Positions 12,801-54,900 are shown, counted from the stretch's first letter. The stretch: 64,000 nt of DNA from Campylorhamphus procurvoides (GCA_013396655.1 WBMV01003267.1:2854828-2918827); one strand, 5' to 3'. Notes: generated by a model from the letters alone, not told the origin. Numbers and translations are program-made.

Positions 12801-15134
12801 GGAGCATTTGTCCCAGCTATCCTGCAAGGAGGAATGTGGGTCAATCCCTGATCCAGAACTCTGCTGCTATTCCTCTGGTCATGGCTAGCAGCCAGGAGCA
12901 GCTTATCAGAGCTCCACGCTGGCACACTGCACACTTCCTTGTTGCTCAGTGATGATGCATTTCAGAAACATCAGCACTCATCTCTCTCTCCCTGCAAATC
13001 CTCTCCAGGCAGCAGGCAGGGATTTGCATTCTCTGCTACGTGCCAGGAAAACGCCTGAAGTCTTTTTGATGCTATCTATATCAAAATGCCAAGGAAAAGA
13101 CACTTCCTTCAGGTTTTAGGTTCTCTATCTTCTTCCTTACCCTGTCTTCTGTGATTGTCCCCCTGTAACCCTCCAGCTCTTCCTTCTTTTTCTCCACCTT
13201 TGTCACCATGCTGACAAGAAGACAACTTGTTCTTTTAGCTGAAAAGCTCCCTCTCCCATTGAAACTAGACAGAAACTAAGCTGTCAAGATTCTGAATTTA
13301 GATGTTGAATCCATGGTGATGTCTGTTAATTTACCTCAACCTAAGCTTTCATGGCATGTCAGGGGGAGATGGAAGGAGGCAGATAGAACAGGGCACTGTG
13401 TTGTCTTTGACTAAGTCACATCCACTTTTTGAACTGCAGCTCATGCTGACACCAGCTCCCCACTCCCCCTGAGTTAGCCCAGCAAATGCATACACCAGAT
13501 CTCCTTTCCATCAGTCATTTATCCTTTAGAACAAAATGCAACTCTGAATACTTTCATTATTGATTTCTTTCAGGCTTTTGAAAAGTTCATTATTATTTGA
13601 GATTTAGTGCTCTGTGTCTTAAGAGTGCTTTCCAAACATTGCAACTCACTATCTTCCACACTATTGCCTGTGAGAGACAGCTAAGTATCTGTAAATGTAA
13701 TTTAAAGAAAAGGAAGCACAGGTATAGGATTTATGTCACCTGCCTAATTCTATGCTGTTCATCAGACATAGGATCAGTCATTACAGGCAGGTCTGGGAGT
13801 GATTATGAACTGCCAAGACCCTGCTAAAATCAATGAAGTTGTGACAGTTTTCCTTTGGTGAGAGTTTGTCTTTTGACTTCATACCTGAGGTCCACTGCTC
13901 ACTGCCTGTGGAAGGGACAGGATTAAAAATTATGATTTCCAGTAGGAGATGTTTTCCAGTGGCTGTAGAAACACACTGTATTAGCAGAGGACCAGAGTGA
14001 AGATTTAGCCCAGATTGCTGACCAACACTGCAAATCTTTGCAGAAAGAGGTGGTGGTTTTGTGCCTTTTGCAAACTCTCAGGGACACAACTTACAACATA
14101 TGGTAGGATGGTAGGTCACACAGGGCCTTTGACTTGATTTAAAGAGGAACAGCTGAACACCTCACTTTTCACTATTCTTGCTGTAAAGTAAGGAGGTACC
14201 AAAGGAGAATGAGTCTAAGAATGGTGACCCCGAGTCATGTCTATCTCTGGCACCAGCCACAGCAAATGCTCGTGGAGAGTATGTTAACAGAAACCTTCCT
14301 GCCCCCAAACTGTTGCCACCTCTGGTTCAGGGCACTGCCTCCTCAGGCAGTAACAGGGCTGCCCAGGAAAGACAAAGCAGAGATTGTTTCACAATAGATT
14401 TGGTACTTTGGCTGACTCCACATCCCTGTTATGTCCAAAGGACACAGTCCCGTTTGTCACATCCCTGCAGGGGAAGCCCTGGGATTGGCTCTGGTCTTTT
14501 CTCAACACAAAAGCCATCCTGATAGCAAGAGACATCCCCAGAATGGTTTGAAGTCCATTGCAATTACCGAGTTTTGTAGTGCAACTACCAACACCCAGAT
14601 TCAGCTAAAGCTCAGTTCTTAGGAATAATGGGTCTTTACTGAAAACATCCTAATGGCAGCCAAGTGCTGGCACCCTCCATTGCTCACTACAACTTTTCAG
14701 GCATCTACAGCCATATCTTCCAGCACAGAACAAGCACCTTTCTCAGTATGAGAGACACATACTGCTCTGCACTCTGAGAGCAACTCTAAATTACTAAGAC
14801 TCACAAACCTCTGCTGAGTTAAAGACAGGAGCATGGCAGAATGCAAACTGGAGCCCTCAGAACTCTGTCCACTCTCCCATTTATTCCTGAGCCACTGAAA
14901 CATCAAAAGAGCATAGGGTATTCCAGGAAATGGGATGAGATCAGGCAGTGATGGATAAAGCATGGAGTGAAAAGTCAGTCCTGGAGATGAAATAAAAGAT
15001 GGTTCAAAATGGTCAAAGAAACTTCACTGAAAAAAAGAGAATGAAGAAGTGGAAGAAAAAATGTCATCAGAGACAAAACGGGATTGCATATGCCAAAGGC
15101 TTGCAGACTCTCATCTTCAATGTTTCAAAGAACC
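3871..15134. other. Intergenic region, no gene recognised
   Basis: About 11 kb between the CpG island and the first CR1 fragment. Open frames here are short, overlap in several frames and show no family match or convincing splice signals. A GC-rich shoulder runs to about 4050 and contains a 27-codon ATG frame at 3939-4022 that I could not identify. The rest is unique-looking DNA of moderate AT content with short A or T runs. Some regulatory DNA is possible, for instance around 4860-5260, but nothing specific can be claimed. Confidence 0.5.
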
Positions 15135-15225
15135 TCAGGATATGCTGAGTTGGAAGCGACCCATAAGGAGCATGGAGTCCAACTCCTGGCCCTGCACAGC
15201 ACACCCCAAGAATCACACCATGTGA
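15135..15225 (-). mobile_element. CR1 LINE 3'-end fragment
   Basis: The plus strand carries the reverse of a CR1 tail: GAGTTGGAAGCGACCCATAA, then GGAGTCCAACTCCTGGCCCT and CTGCACAGCACACCCCAA. This is a familiar bird CR1 3' motif set. The fragment is short and diverged, as usual for 5'-truncated CR1 copies. The exact subfamily cannot be named from sight. Confidence 0.7.
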
Positions 15226-18200
15226 CTTCCATAACTTTCTCTCAAAAAGCAATTCTTGTACTAGAAGGTAGCACGAGTTGTCTGTAGCCTCTTTTTCTAA
15301 TAAGAGAATTTGTGCCTTCTAATAAGCCAAAACAAAACAAAAACCCCCTAAAATCAAATAAGGAAAGCAGTGTTTTCTAGATGGAATTTATTTCATCTTG
15401 AAAGAAAAAACAACCCACTAGAGGTCACATCAGAACAGAAATACATGTCTAGCCAAGAGACACTGGAGTTAAGTACCACACTGGCACCAGATTTCTGGAG
15501 TGCCTGGGTGAGAGCAGAGCAGGTACTACCTGCTGCACCTGCATGGCTGCTGAGGACCTTCCCAGCTCACAGCCTCCTGCAAAGAGGCTGCATGGAGACC
15601 TTGCACGGCAGGTCAAGAACAGAATCTAAAATGCACATCCCTCAACAGGCCTTTCATTTTTCTCCCAGTAGCCTTACCTGAAGACCTTGACCACTTGAAG
15701 CAAATGGCAGGTCTTCTATCTCATCAGGCTTTCCACCAGGATTCATATTGTTACAGTGGCAGTGATTGGAATGTGTCACATTTTTTACAGTCTGAGAGAG
15801 TGTAATATTGGTTCTTTCACTCTTGTACCGTAAGAAAAAAAATCCAGGTAGGGATCCCTAGAAGATGCATCATGGCTAGTGTGAGGAATGAGAACATCAT
15901 AGAAAAATAAGGAAAGTAAATTCTGACACAAATGATACAAAAAAGACCAAAAAAGTATGTTCTGACAAGTAGTAGTTACCCAGCATTTCTGCTTCCATGG
16001 ATCCCTCTTGTTGAGCACAAACAACAAAAGAACTGGCACATTTGTAAGTCTAAATTAGGACTTCTGTAAGACTACAGATTTATGGCAGGTTAAGAGCTGA
16101 ATACTCATGGTTCATATAAATCCTATGGCACCTGTTTCCAGGAGAAGGAGTGTCAGATTTCCTTGATCAAATTCCGGCTATGAGAATGATCTGACCTTAA
16201 ATGTGACTGCTCTAACAAGCTTTATATGGGACTAGGCATTCACACTGAAGAAAAGCATGGCAATCCACTAGTGGGGACTGGGAGAGACATTCAGCAGATT
16301 TTGAGCTTCTGCAATGCTACTGAAAAATACTAAGAAGGTCTCTTGGGTATTTGCTTTAATTTACCATTTCCTGGGACCCTCCCACTAGACCAGGCTGCTC
16401 AAGGCCTTATCCAACCTGGCTTTGAACACTGCAGGGATGGAGCATCCACAACCTCTCCGGGCAACTGTGCCAGTGTCTCACCACTCTCACAGTAAAAAAT
16501 TTCTTCCTAATATCTAACCTAAACTTCCCCTCTTTCAGTTTGTTCCCTTGTCCTGTCACTACAGTTCCTAATGAAAAGTCTCTCTCCAGCTTTCCTGTAG
16601 GTCCCCTTCAGACACTGAAAGATTGCTATGAGGTCTGTACACAACCTTCCCTTCTCCAGGCTGAAAAGCCCCAACTTTTTCAGCCTGTCTTCACAGGGAA
16701 GGTGCTCCAGCGCTCTTATCAACTCTGTGGCCTCCTCTGGACTTGCTCCAACAGTTCCATGTCCTTCCTATGCTGGGGACACCAGAACTGTGCACAGCCC
16801 TCCAGAGAGTCTCACAAGAGCAGAGGAGCTAAATGTCTAATCAGGGATTAAAATGCAACTACAGAATCCACCCCTCAGGGAACAGTCATGATTTTCAGCT
16901 TCCTTGAGACAACCATATACTACTTTAAAATCAAAGTATTTCGAGTTCCGGTGCATTCAGATTTTTCAAAGAGATACTTAGACTTAAAAGAGTGCTTTTG
17001 GTTTCCGGAGTTGAAAGGAGCTGGGATGATTCTAATGGAAGGAAATGCAAAGTTTCAGTGGGGTTTGATCTGCTGGGCAAACGATGTCCCTACAGAATTG
17101 TGTTTGTCTCCTTCCATTTTGAAGACAAGCCAAGGAATGACCACATTTTGTGGCCGTGATTATAAATAAACTGGTTAAAAGAAACTCCACCTGCAGTTTC
17201 TCAGTGGGCTGACTAATCCTTTCCTATCTGGATTGTCTGCATAGCTCTGCTGCACAAGATTAACCAGCCAGTCATGGCACACTCACTGCGTTCTCCCTCA
17301 GAGGTGGCCACTTCTCATTCTGAGAGTCTTTCTGCAAAATTCATTGTCCCTTTACCAGGGAGGATGCTTTGCAAAAGAAGGCAGCTTCTGCTATGAAATT
17401 GGAGTTGCCTCTTCCTAGTGCTGATATCTTTCCAAGATAGCTTCCACCGAGGCAGCAAGAGAGGAGAAAGAAAAAGGGAGACTTAGCATTACTTTATATC
17501 AAAGCTAAGTGTAAGTATGTACTGCTGAATTAACAGTGTGGAGACTGACCATATGCAATCTCTTGTTAAAGTAGCCAAGGGAAAACGTAACAAGTCCAGG
17601 CTAACTATTGGCATCCGAAATGCCAAGATAGATCAACAGGATCTTTGCTATGAGTTTGCCAGGCTTTGTTCAGGTTTGGGGTGCAAATTTGGGAAGGACA
17701 TTGTAATGAAAAAAAGGTGGAGTCAGAGTCCAGAAGCATTTGGCTCAGCCTCAAGCAAAGTTTACCATCTGCCACTAAGCACTACCCTGGCCCAGCACCA
17801 CCCAGAACTACTAAATGTAAACTGCTGCCACAAGAACATTTATAGCAAGATCAAACTCCAAGCAGGAACAGGTAGGCACTGTCCCAGCACACAGAGATCA
17901 TGGAGCTACTTCGGGTTATAAACTCACTTCTTCTCTTCCCCTTTCAGGTCAAGACTCAGACTTGCCTGTCATCAGTTCCCACATGATGTGTGTTCAGATT
18001 TTTTCCTCCCCTGCTCAATTTTGCTGGAAGAGGGTTATGACTTAACTTGTTTGGACTGACCCCTTATATAAACATGAGCAGGACGTGGTGTGCTAGCAGA
18101 GGATCATGTGTGTTTTCATGAAGGGAACTGACTTCTGAATTTACTGATGTTGTCACAGGCAAGCCTCTTTCAGACATATTTATACTGGAACAGGGTCTAC

Positions 18201-19026
18201 ATTTTTTCAGCTCCAGAGGGATTACTTTAACAAAATTTGTGTTTCCTCCAGATTTTTTTCTTAACACTTGGTTAGAGGAAAGCAGAAAACCAAGCCTTGA
18301 TCTGCATGAAGATCTCCTGTGTTTGGTCCCAAAGTCTGGAAGTTACTCACCAAAGGGCCAGAAAGCGGCTATGAGCTGCACTGCAGTGGGGGAATGGAAC
18401 AAGTCCCTATAAGCTAGTAATTCAGATATGAAAACAAAATAAAAAAAAGAAAAAAAGCTCATTTTAAGGACATATTTGACATTCTTAAGGGATTGGAGAA
18501 GAGGAAGGGGAGTGGGAAAAAATGTTGCTTCATATCATGGCTGTAATGGTCTGTAGGTGTTTCCAGGCCAGAAAATAAATTTAAACAACATTTTCACCCA
18601 CTCTGGAGTTTCTAGACTGCTGCTCCATTCAAACAGCAGCAAAATCAGCTTACTAGTTTTTCCCTACAACAAGCACATACCGGGTTTGTCTACCTCCCCA
18701 TCTCCAACCCATATGAGCCTTTACTAACAGCAGTCTTGTTAAACCAGAAGTCTCAATGGCAGTTTTCACATACACGTACGTGTAACACACGTACATGTAC
18801 ACAAGTGAACTATCAAAATACTACTATAAAGTGAGCGTTCTTTCTCAACACCCCTTCCCTGCCCACCCCAGCTCCCTCCCCTCCCCCAGGCCAGCGTGTT
18901 TCAAAACAGACTGGAACTGAACATTTTGAAGAGCCATCCAGCCCCTGGTCGCACTGCAAACGTCCGGGTGCATTGACAAGTCCCCGGGGCCACCTCTAGG
19001 ACAGGTCTTGACGAGCGGCCTCGAGT
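15226..19026 (-). other. SLC1A4 3' flank, including 3' UTR of unknown extent
   Basis: This lies downstream of the SLC1A4 stop on its own strand. I saw no AATAAA (TTTATT on the plus strand) between 19026 and about 16830. Variant TATAAA signals occur near 18179, 17839 and 17493. A canonical AATAAA lies near 15385-15390, beyond a CR1 copy. The 3' UTR therefore either uses a variant signal or is long; the sequence alone does not decide. No other gene is visible. Confidence 0.45.
16373..16829 (-). mobile_element. CR1 LINE fragment (end of reverse transcriptase ORF plus 3' region)
   Basis: On the minus strand the order matches CR1: a decayed RT C-terminal reading segment (MIRALEHLPCEDRLKKLGLF, then FSLEKGRLCTDLIA, minus 16519-16722), followed by the 3' segment around TTAGGAAGAAATTTTTTACTG and the CAGGTTGGATAAGGCCTTGA-like region. 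The copy is 5' truncated, as CR1 insertions usually are, and its reading frame is broken downstream. It lies in the 3' flank of SLC1A4 in the same orientation. Confidence 0.85.
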
Positions 19027-46860
<27,834 letters not shown>

Positions 46861-47713
46861 NNNNNNNNNNNNNNNNNNNNNNNNNNNNNNNNNNNNNNNN
46901 NNNNNNNNNNNNNNNNNNNNNNNNNNNNNNNNNNNNNNNNNNNNNNNNNNNNNNNNNNNNNNNNNNNNNNNNNNNNNNNNNNNNNNNNNNNNNNNNNNNN
47001 NNNNNNNNNNNNNNNNNNNNNNNNNNNNNNNNNNNNNNNNNNNNNNNNNNNNNNNNNNNNNNNNNNNNNNNNNNNNNNNNNNNNNNNNNNNNNNNNNNNN
47101 NNNNNNNNNNNNNNNNNNNNNNNNNNNNNNNNNNNNNNNNNNNNNNNNNNNNNNNNNNNNNNNNNNNNNNNNNNNNNNNNNNNNNNNNNNNNNNNNNNNN
47201 NNNNNNNNNNNNNNNNNNNNNNNNNNNNNNNNNNNNNNNNNNNNNNNNNNNNNNNNNNNNNNNNNNNNNNNNNNNNNNNNNNNNNNNNNNNNNNNNNNNN
47301 NNNNNNNNNNNNNNNNNNNNNNNNNNNNNNNNNNNNNNNNNNNNNNNNNNNNNNNNNNNNNNNNNNNNNNNNNNNNNNNNNNNNNNNNNNNNNNNNNNNN
47401 NNNNNNNNNNNNNNNNNNNNNNNNNNNNNNNNNNNNNNNNNNNNNNNNNNNNNNNNNNNNNNNNNNNNNNNNNNNNNNNNNNNNNNNNNNNNNNNNNNNN
47501 NNNNNNNNNNNNNNNNNNNNNNNNNNNNNNNNNNNNNNNNNNNNNNNNNNNNNNNNNNNNNNNNNNNNNNNNNNNNNNNNNNNNNNNNNNNNNNNNNNNN
47601 NNNNNNNNNNNNNNNNNNNNNNNNNNNNNNNNNNNNNNNNNNNNNNNNNNNNNNNNNNNNNNNNNNNNNNNNNNNNNNNNNNNNNNNNNNNNNNNNNNNN
47701 NNNNNNNNNNNNN
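46861..47713. other. Assembly gap (853 N) over SLC1A4 start
   Basis: An unresolved run of N. By comparison with the family, about 420 coding bases plus the 5' UTR and promoter should be here. Flanking sequence is very GC-rich on one side and minisatellite on the other, a common cause of such gaps. Confidence 0.98.
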
Positions 47714-47829
47714 CAGCACTCCCGGGGGCCCTCAGAGCCCTCAGGAGGCACACACGGCCCCGTCGGCCTCACGGTGTGCCCCCGGTGTGCCCCCCGGGCA
47801 TCCATCCCCCTGCCTTGTACAGCACCCCT

Positions 47830-48960
47830 CAGGGCTCTCGTGCCTCACACGGGTCTCCTCAGGGTCCCCCTTGGTGTCCCAGAGCTTGCACAGAGCCCCC
47901 TCAATGTCCCACACCTCACACCTGCCCTGTCAGTGTCCCACACCTCACATCTGTCCACCCAGTGTCCCCATGGTTTACACAGGTCCCCATCAGTGTCCCA
48001 CACCTCACACCTGTCCCCCCAGTGTCCCCATGGTTTATGCAGATCCCCATCAGTGTCCCAAAGCTCATGTGTGTCCGCTCAGTGTCCCCATGGTTTACAC
48101 AGATCCCCCTCAGGTTCCCCATAGTTCATACGTGTCCCCTCAGTGTCCCCCACCTCACACCTGGCCCATCAGTGTCCCCAGGGTTTACACAGATCCCACT
48201 CAGGTCCCCTCATTGTCCTCCCTGGTGTCCCAGAGCTTGCACAGATCCCCATCAGTGTCCCACACCTCACACCTGTCCCCCCAGTGTCCCCATGGTTTAT
48301 GCAGATCCCCATCAGTGTCCCAAAGCTCATGCATGTCCCCTCAGTGTCCCTTCCATGTTCCTGTGGCTCACACGTGTCCTCCCGTTTCCCCACTCAATAT
48401 CCCTGTAGTTCATACACATCCCATCAGCATCCACCATAGTTCACGTGTCCCCTCAGGGGCCCCCTCAGTGTTCCACAACTCACACATGTCCCCTCAGTGT
48501 CCCCATGGTTTACATAGGTCCCTGTCACTGTCCCAGAGCTCACACATGTCCCAGTGGTTTACACAGGTCCCCGTCAGGGTCCCCATAACTCACATGTGTC
48601 CCCTCAGTGTCCCAGAGCTCACACATGTCCCCATGGCGGGCACACATCCCCAGCAGTGTCCCCGCAGCTCACATGTCTCTTCAGTATCCCACTCGGTGCT
48701 CCCATGGCTCACACCCCCTCCTCCACTGTTCCCCTCAGCATCCCATGGTTCATACACATCCCCTCAGGATCCCCATAGTTCACACGTGTCCCTTCACTGT
48801 CCCTACAGCTCACACATGTCTCCTCAGTGTCCCCATGGTTCAGTCATGTCCCCTCTGTGTCCCTGTGGTTTACACATGTCTCCATCAGTGTCCTTACAGC
48901 CCACATGTCACTCCAGTGTCCTCCTCAGTGCCTACGCAGATAACACATGTCCCCATCAGT
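47830..48960. repeat. 60-bp-period minisatellite upstream of SLC1A4
   Basis: Rows starting 47941, 48001 and 48061 align position by position with a period of 60: CAGTGTCCCCATGGTTTACA, CAGGTCCCCATCAGTGTCCC, ACACCTCACACCTGTCCCC-like thirds. Each 60 is made of two related 30-base halves (TCAGTGTCCC in both). Later copies (to about 48960) are more diverged. A stretch near 47975-48070 recurs at about 48239-48331, showing a higher-order repeat. Several plus frames remain open (Ser/Pro/His/Cys-rich), which follows from the repeat and is not coding evidence. Confidence 0.92.
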
Positions 48961-51900
48961 GGGGTTCACGTGACCCCTCGGTGTTCCCCTCTTCTCTCCA
49001 GGAACTTCTCATGGAGTCAGGAGGTGCCCTCTGCACCAGGACAGGCTGTGTCTGTCCCCATCCCCATGGCCAACGCAGTTCCATGGGCTCATCAGTGTCA
49101 GGGTGGCACGGACACATGGACTCTAGCATGTTTCCTTGAGGAACCAGGCTGAACCCCACATCTGATCCCACGAGCAGGTTGTCTGAGGAGCAAACGCTGT
49201 CTCTGATGACAGAAAGGGCTGACAAAGGCGCACCTGGGACTTTCAAATCTGCAAGGGCCTCAGGGGTGCACTACTGTGGTGTTCGCTTATGAAGCCACTT
49301 CCATGAGCTCTGGCCAATGTTTGGACTTGAGCAGGGGCTCCATTTCAGTTCATTCCCTTGACATCAGCAAAGCACAGCCTAGCAGAAAATACGCTGTGAA
49401 AACAACCAGCCAACATCTGCTTTTTGAGTAGACTGCACTAATTAAAGAGACTGGCAGGGTGTGATGGGACAATAATCCCGATTTAATAAGACTCTTTTCT
49501 GCTTTCCAGTCTCGTGGATGGACCTGAAGCTTGCTACACCATGGCTGGAGCTCCTGAGAATTATCTATGTGTAAATAGGTAATGACATCACCAATAAGCT
49601 ATTGTGCTTGCCACCATCCACTTCAGAGCTTGGTGCAAAGTCTTGACATGCAGCTTGCTCTTGTACTGAAATTTGACTCAAGATACCAGGCATATTCTTA
49701 TTGATTTGATATTTTGTTCCCTTTGAGTAACACTTGGTTTGTGAAAGTCTGGGAATGAATGTTCCGTCAAAATAGAGCAAGCAGACAGAGGAAACAGAGA
49801 CTAAATCAAACAGGAAAACAAGTGTCTGCAAACACTTTTAAAGACATTCAATTCCACAAACCCCAAAAGGAACGAAAAAGCTTTGTGGATCTTTCTAAGT
49901 CAGGTTTGATAGGTTTTTGTTGCAAATAGATTTGTGAACAATGAACAAGTAACTGTCCAACATAATTCTTTCTTTCCCCACCAGAAGCATTTCTAAAATG
50001 GATTTTTAATTAATATTTTGTGAGCATTCCTTGTGAAAGTGTCATGTTTCATTTTCTTCTAGTATTTTTCCCTGCTGTTCTCTCCTGGTCTCACCCTTTT
50101 TTTCTTTCCATTTACCCATGAAAAAGGGGAAAAAAAACTGGGAAGGAAATTACAAAAGAAAATTATATAATAAATACAAAAATACAGAAATCTATTCTGT
50201 TTCAGTTGAGAAAGGATCCTAAAACCAAACAACGAACACAAATGCTGTTCCTGCATGCAAACTAAAAGCAAGGGGAGAAATTCAGGGAAGTGTGAACAAG
50301 AAGAATGTATTAAATTGGAAAACTCATTTGTAGCAGCACATGTATGAGACCAGTGCAGGAGTTAACACAGAACTGATAGTAGATTCCTTCTCTCTTGGAG
50401 TCCTTGTGGGACTGACTTTGCTCAGAGCAGTGTCATGAGAACAGCCAGGTGACCTGCAGGAACACACACCTTCAAAATCACAGATTCCAGTGCTAAGGCT
50501 GTTTGGTGATGGACAACCCTTCAAGAAAAACACTTTGACACAGGGATGCTTGTGTCAAGCTTCCTGGTCAATGACACCATGAGAATTCAAATTCCCAATT
50601 TCCCTTTCCTTCCTCCCCTGCCCCTTCTTGATTTTCTTATACCAACACTGATCCAAACAGTTTTCCTTCTTCTCTTGACATATCTCCAGATAAGAATGCT
50701 TTTGTCAAGAAGAAGACAAGAGTGCACGTGAACCTCCCACCACACAAATGGACATCATCCCAAAGATGCTCTAGGCAAAGCTAACTGTTTTTCCACACCC
50801 TGTGAGAGTTCATGGATGGCTGCAGTGATTAATTCCGAAGCCCGCTGGCTTATTCAGTAGTAATCATTGACTGATCCATTGTGTCATGTTTTCATTTCAG
50901 CGCTTGTAGATCTTGGGAGCTTTCCAGTGAGTGAGTATGCATGTCTCCAATGTCCACCCGCTGGTGCTTCTAAATTAGGGATTTTCACTTTTCCTATTGT
51001 GACTTCAAGATTCTTTTTTTGTTTCACATGGCTTTCACCTTCACAGGGCTAGAATGCTTCCTCCAGAAGTCAGGAGAAGGATCAAAAACAGGCAACAACA
51101 ACAATAACAAAATGCAACCAGGAAAAAAAAATCCCGTTCCTTTTAAATAAAGTCTTTTTAAATCCTTTTGCTTTATGTGAGGAAGCAGCCAATATAGTTT
51201 TCACCACTGGCGGATTTCCAGTCAAATTCCAGTCATGTGAATTTCCAGTCAAGTTCTGCTTTATATCAATTTTTGATGGTAGGTATTTGAAATTCCAGCC
51301 TCAGTGGAAGGAATGAAAAAGTCTTGATGGCTGTAAGGGAATCAGGTCCTTCGCCTCCATGTTTCATCACCAAGAAAGCAGAGTACAGGACTTAATTTGA
51401 GCCATTTCCCTCAGAAATGTTCCTGCTTTGTTGAGGGAAGTTGATAGTGAGACGTCTCAGAGGAAAAGCTTACAATTACTTTTTCCTACTGCTCATCCAT
51501 TTCCACTGTTAAATCTTAGCACAATCTTGCTGCACATCTGTAGGATGGACACTTAGAATAAGATCTCTGTAATAGAGCTGTTGCCTCCTGCAAATGTAAT
51601 GTCTAATTCTAATGCCCCTAGGAAACAAGGTGATGGTTTTCCACACCTGTGGAAAGTGGACAAAAAGTCTGAAAGAAATCAGATTTGAATGTTTTTGCTA
51701 CGGGAGGAGAGGAATGCTTTCAAAGAGCTGTTTGCAGCTCCATGAGTCTCACATCTGCTACATGTCCAGTCAGAGCAGCCCTCAGGCCATGGTTTCTACA
51801 AAACCACACAGCAGCAGGAGTGCAGAGAGCACTAATTGTGCCACCTCTGCTTCCCTCTGTCTCCTTGCTGCTATTTCCCTCTTCTTAAGAATGACAAAGT

Positions 51901-54900
51901 CTGCAGCTTTCAGGAGCTTCCTTGGGTTTGGCTGTTGTTTAGCCTCTGGTTTTGGGAGACCTAACTCCTGTAGGCTTGGAGAGAAGTCATCAGTCAGCCC
52001 ATCTCCTGCCACTGCTTTCATTTGAAGTAGTCTGAAAACTAATGCCTCAAAGTCATGGTGGGGAGGAGGGAGCAAGATGAAAGGGAAGAGGGCAGGAAGA
52101 GGCTGCGTTTTATATTCATGTTTTTCAAGAGAGGCTTGAGTAAAGATGCTCCCAAACATCCAAACAGAGATGTTCTGGACAGGCTGCAGTGTCCTAAGGG
52201 GCTGTATTACAGAGAGGCCTTTTTCTGAGGAGAATTCAAGAAAAGCACATGGGAGAGAGCTTGTTTTCTACCAAGCAAAATGATGTGCTTAGAAGAGCCA
52301 CAGCATGCTGGCTGAGGCAGGAAGGCCTAGAGAACTTCCTTGGTATGCAGACTTTAGCTTGGCAAGAAGACTTGTTGGGCCTGGGATGCCATGCAGTTTG
52401 GACAGACTCCAGCCCCATCACAGGAGTGTTCTCTGCCTGCCTCTGGAAGGAACAAGAGGTGTGTTCCTCAGCTCTTCCCGGTGCCTCTGCCCTGCTCACC
52501 TCGTTGCAAGCTGGATGCAGGATCAGCCACCCACACACAGTCACCTGGACTTATCAGAATGAGCCAGATTTAAAGATATCCTAAACCACAGAAGGAAACT
52601 CCCCTGGCCCTGAATGATGACAGATCCGAAGAATATTCCTCAGGTAGGTTCATGTAGGTTCCTGACTAGCAACTGAAATAACTCAGTCCCAAACACAATC
52701 CTACCAGTGTCACACATGTTAATTCAGTGTCTCTCCAGACTAGGTAAGTTCTCATGCCTGATTGAAAATATTCTGAAGATGAAAAAAAAAGGCCTTTGAA
52801 AATGCATTTTCTAATAGCAGAGGCAGGCAAGGAAGTTTGCAAATACCGCTTGCTTGCCCAAACGCCAACAAAATATAAACTCTGCAGACAGGGATGGTTA
52901 ACCTAGGGTAAATATTTAACCTTTTCCTCCAAAGGTGCATGCATTTTTACCAGAAAGTAGATGAAAAATATAGAATAATACCCACACATACACACCTTGT
53001 TTACTATAGGGCTCCTTTGATGGCTCTGGAAACAAAGCCATATTGAGACAGGAGTAAATTTAAAATTGGGTGTGTTACTCTGTTTTACAAAACCATCATA
53101 ATATACAAATATGAAGAAAAGCAAATCAGTACCTGATGGGAAAAAAAGGCCCTGAATCACCGCACAGGAATAATGGAATTTTCTTCTGCATAAGCTCTCC
53201 AAGATTTTTCTTTGAGAGTAAAGCAGGGAAAAGCAGGAAAAAAGGGCAAGAACAAGCAAAGACGTTCAAGATCTTGGATATGTGACAACCTGTCCTAGCA
53301 GGGGACATTGCCTCTAGCTGGTGGGGGAAATTCAGGGTCAGGCTTTTCAAAATAAGCTGGGCTGATCTGAAAACAAGCTGCGTGATCTCCTCTTGCAGTG
53401 AAGCTTTGCTACTGAAGAAGCAAGGGAAGCGATTGGAGGGTTTCAGCTGTGGGAAACATGCTTGAATGACAAACCTGCAAGTGCTCCAAGTGCCTGCTGA
53501 TTTCTCCCATGGTTGTGGGTTGACAGAGTGCCTTGTCACTGGCAGGAGGTGGATAAGTTAGACAACTGAGGGTTTGCCTGGCATTCAAGGATTCAGACAC
53601 AAGCAGAGCGTGCCTTGATTTACATTGGCTGTATGGAATAGGCTATAAAAAGCTGCATTAGGGGGAAAAAAAAGTGTGAGCAATTTCTGAACATTTGTTG
53701 TGATTCAGTGGCTAGAAGCAGCAAGGGGAATCTCTATCCTTATAGATTTTATCCCTGGTTATGGTATAACAACAAATATTGCATCCCTGATTATGGGTGA
53801 CAGTAAACTGGGATGACATCGAACAGGAATGGCAAAGCTTCTGCCAAGGAACGTAGAGGACTGTGCAGCTGCCCTTTGCCCACTGGCCTGTAAGAATGTC
53901 TTCCCATGCCCCCAGCTTGCTGCAGGAGTGTGACAGTGGCCACACCAAGAGGCAGGGAGAGCCCAGGTGTGGAGCAAACACATCTCTGAGAAGTAACTGC
54001 AGCTCTAGAGACCCCACGGCTATGAAGAGAGCAGCAAAATATTGTAAGAACAGTCATACTGGAAAAGCAGAACACAGGAGTAAGCAAAACAAGAATATGT
54101 GATAGTTTCTGATAGTACTTCCCAGGTATCCAACAATCTGCAGCTTAGATATTTCCAGGTGGTCTTTTAGATTTAAAAGCCTTCTGTTAACTTTCCTCCT
54201 GCAAATTTGTCTGCTGTGTTTTTTTAACAGCATCATCTCTTTTCCAGAGGTGTGATTAGTCCTGAACAGAGCTCACCGCATGCTTTTGTCACCTTCTGCA
54301 CCTCTCCTGGTCAAGACAGGTGGCTACCAGGGCTGCATCCACTAAAAACTTGCCATGTTTGCTATAATCTGTGGAATGCAGATTTAGGAAAGTGTTACAG
54401 CTTTTTGCCTCTGTCCCCAAGGACTGAGTGCAGTTCCCTCCTGTGCAAGGAAGGGATTTTGGCATTCAGACTCAGGAGATGTTATTAGGCTCGTGAGTTT
54501 AATGAGGCTATGGGTCTCTGAGTCTGTGAGTCCTCCAATTTCTGCTCAGAGAGAGCCCCTCAAACACCTCCTCGGTGGAGATTTCTCTTCAGCCAACCTG
54601 TCTATTTTTGTGAAACTCACAGAAATACACTTCCAGTGAGATTTCCACCCTTCAGCAAAATTTCAGTGAAATTGTATGCTGGAATCAAGAGCTGTTAATG
54701 AGAGATGGATGGATGGAGTCATGTAGAGACACATCTCCCAGTGCATGAGCCAATGTACCAGACTAAAACTTACCTTGTGTTTACTGTTGTCCCAACTCTC
54801 CATGTGAATCACAAAGTAGTTCTCTAATATGGGAGAAAGGGGGGATGCAGATTTTCTCTTTAATCCTGAAGAGACATAAAAATATGTGGAATTACAGGAG

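Noticed and set aside
15385..15390. AATAAA on the minus strand as the SLC1A4 polyadenylation signal
   Set aside because: It would imply a 3.6 kb 3' UTR containing a CR1 copy; possible, but the sequence gives no support over closer variant signals.
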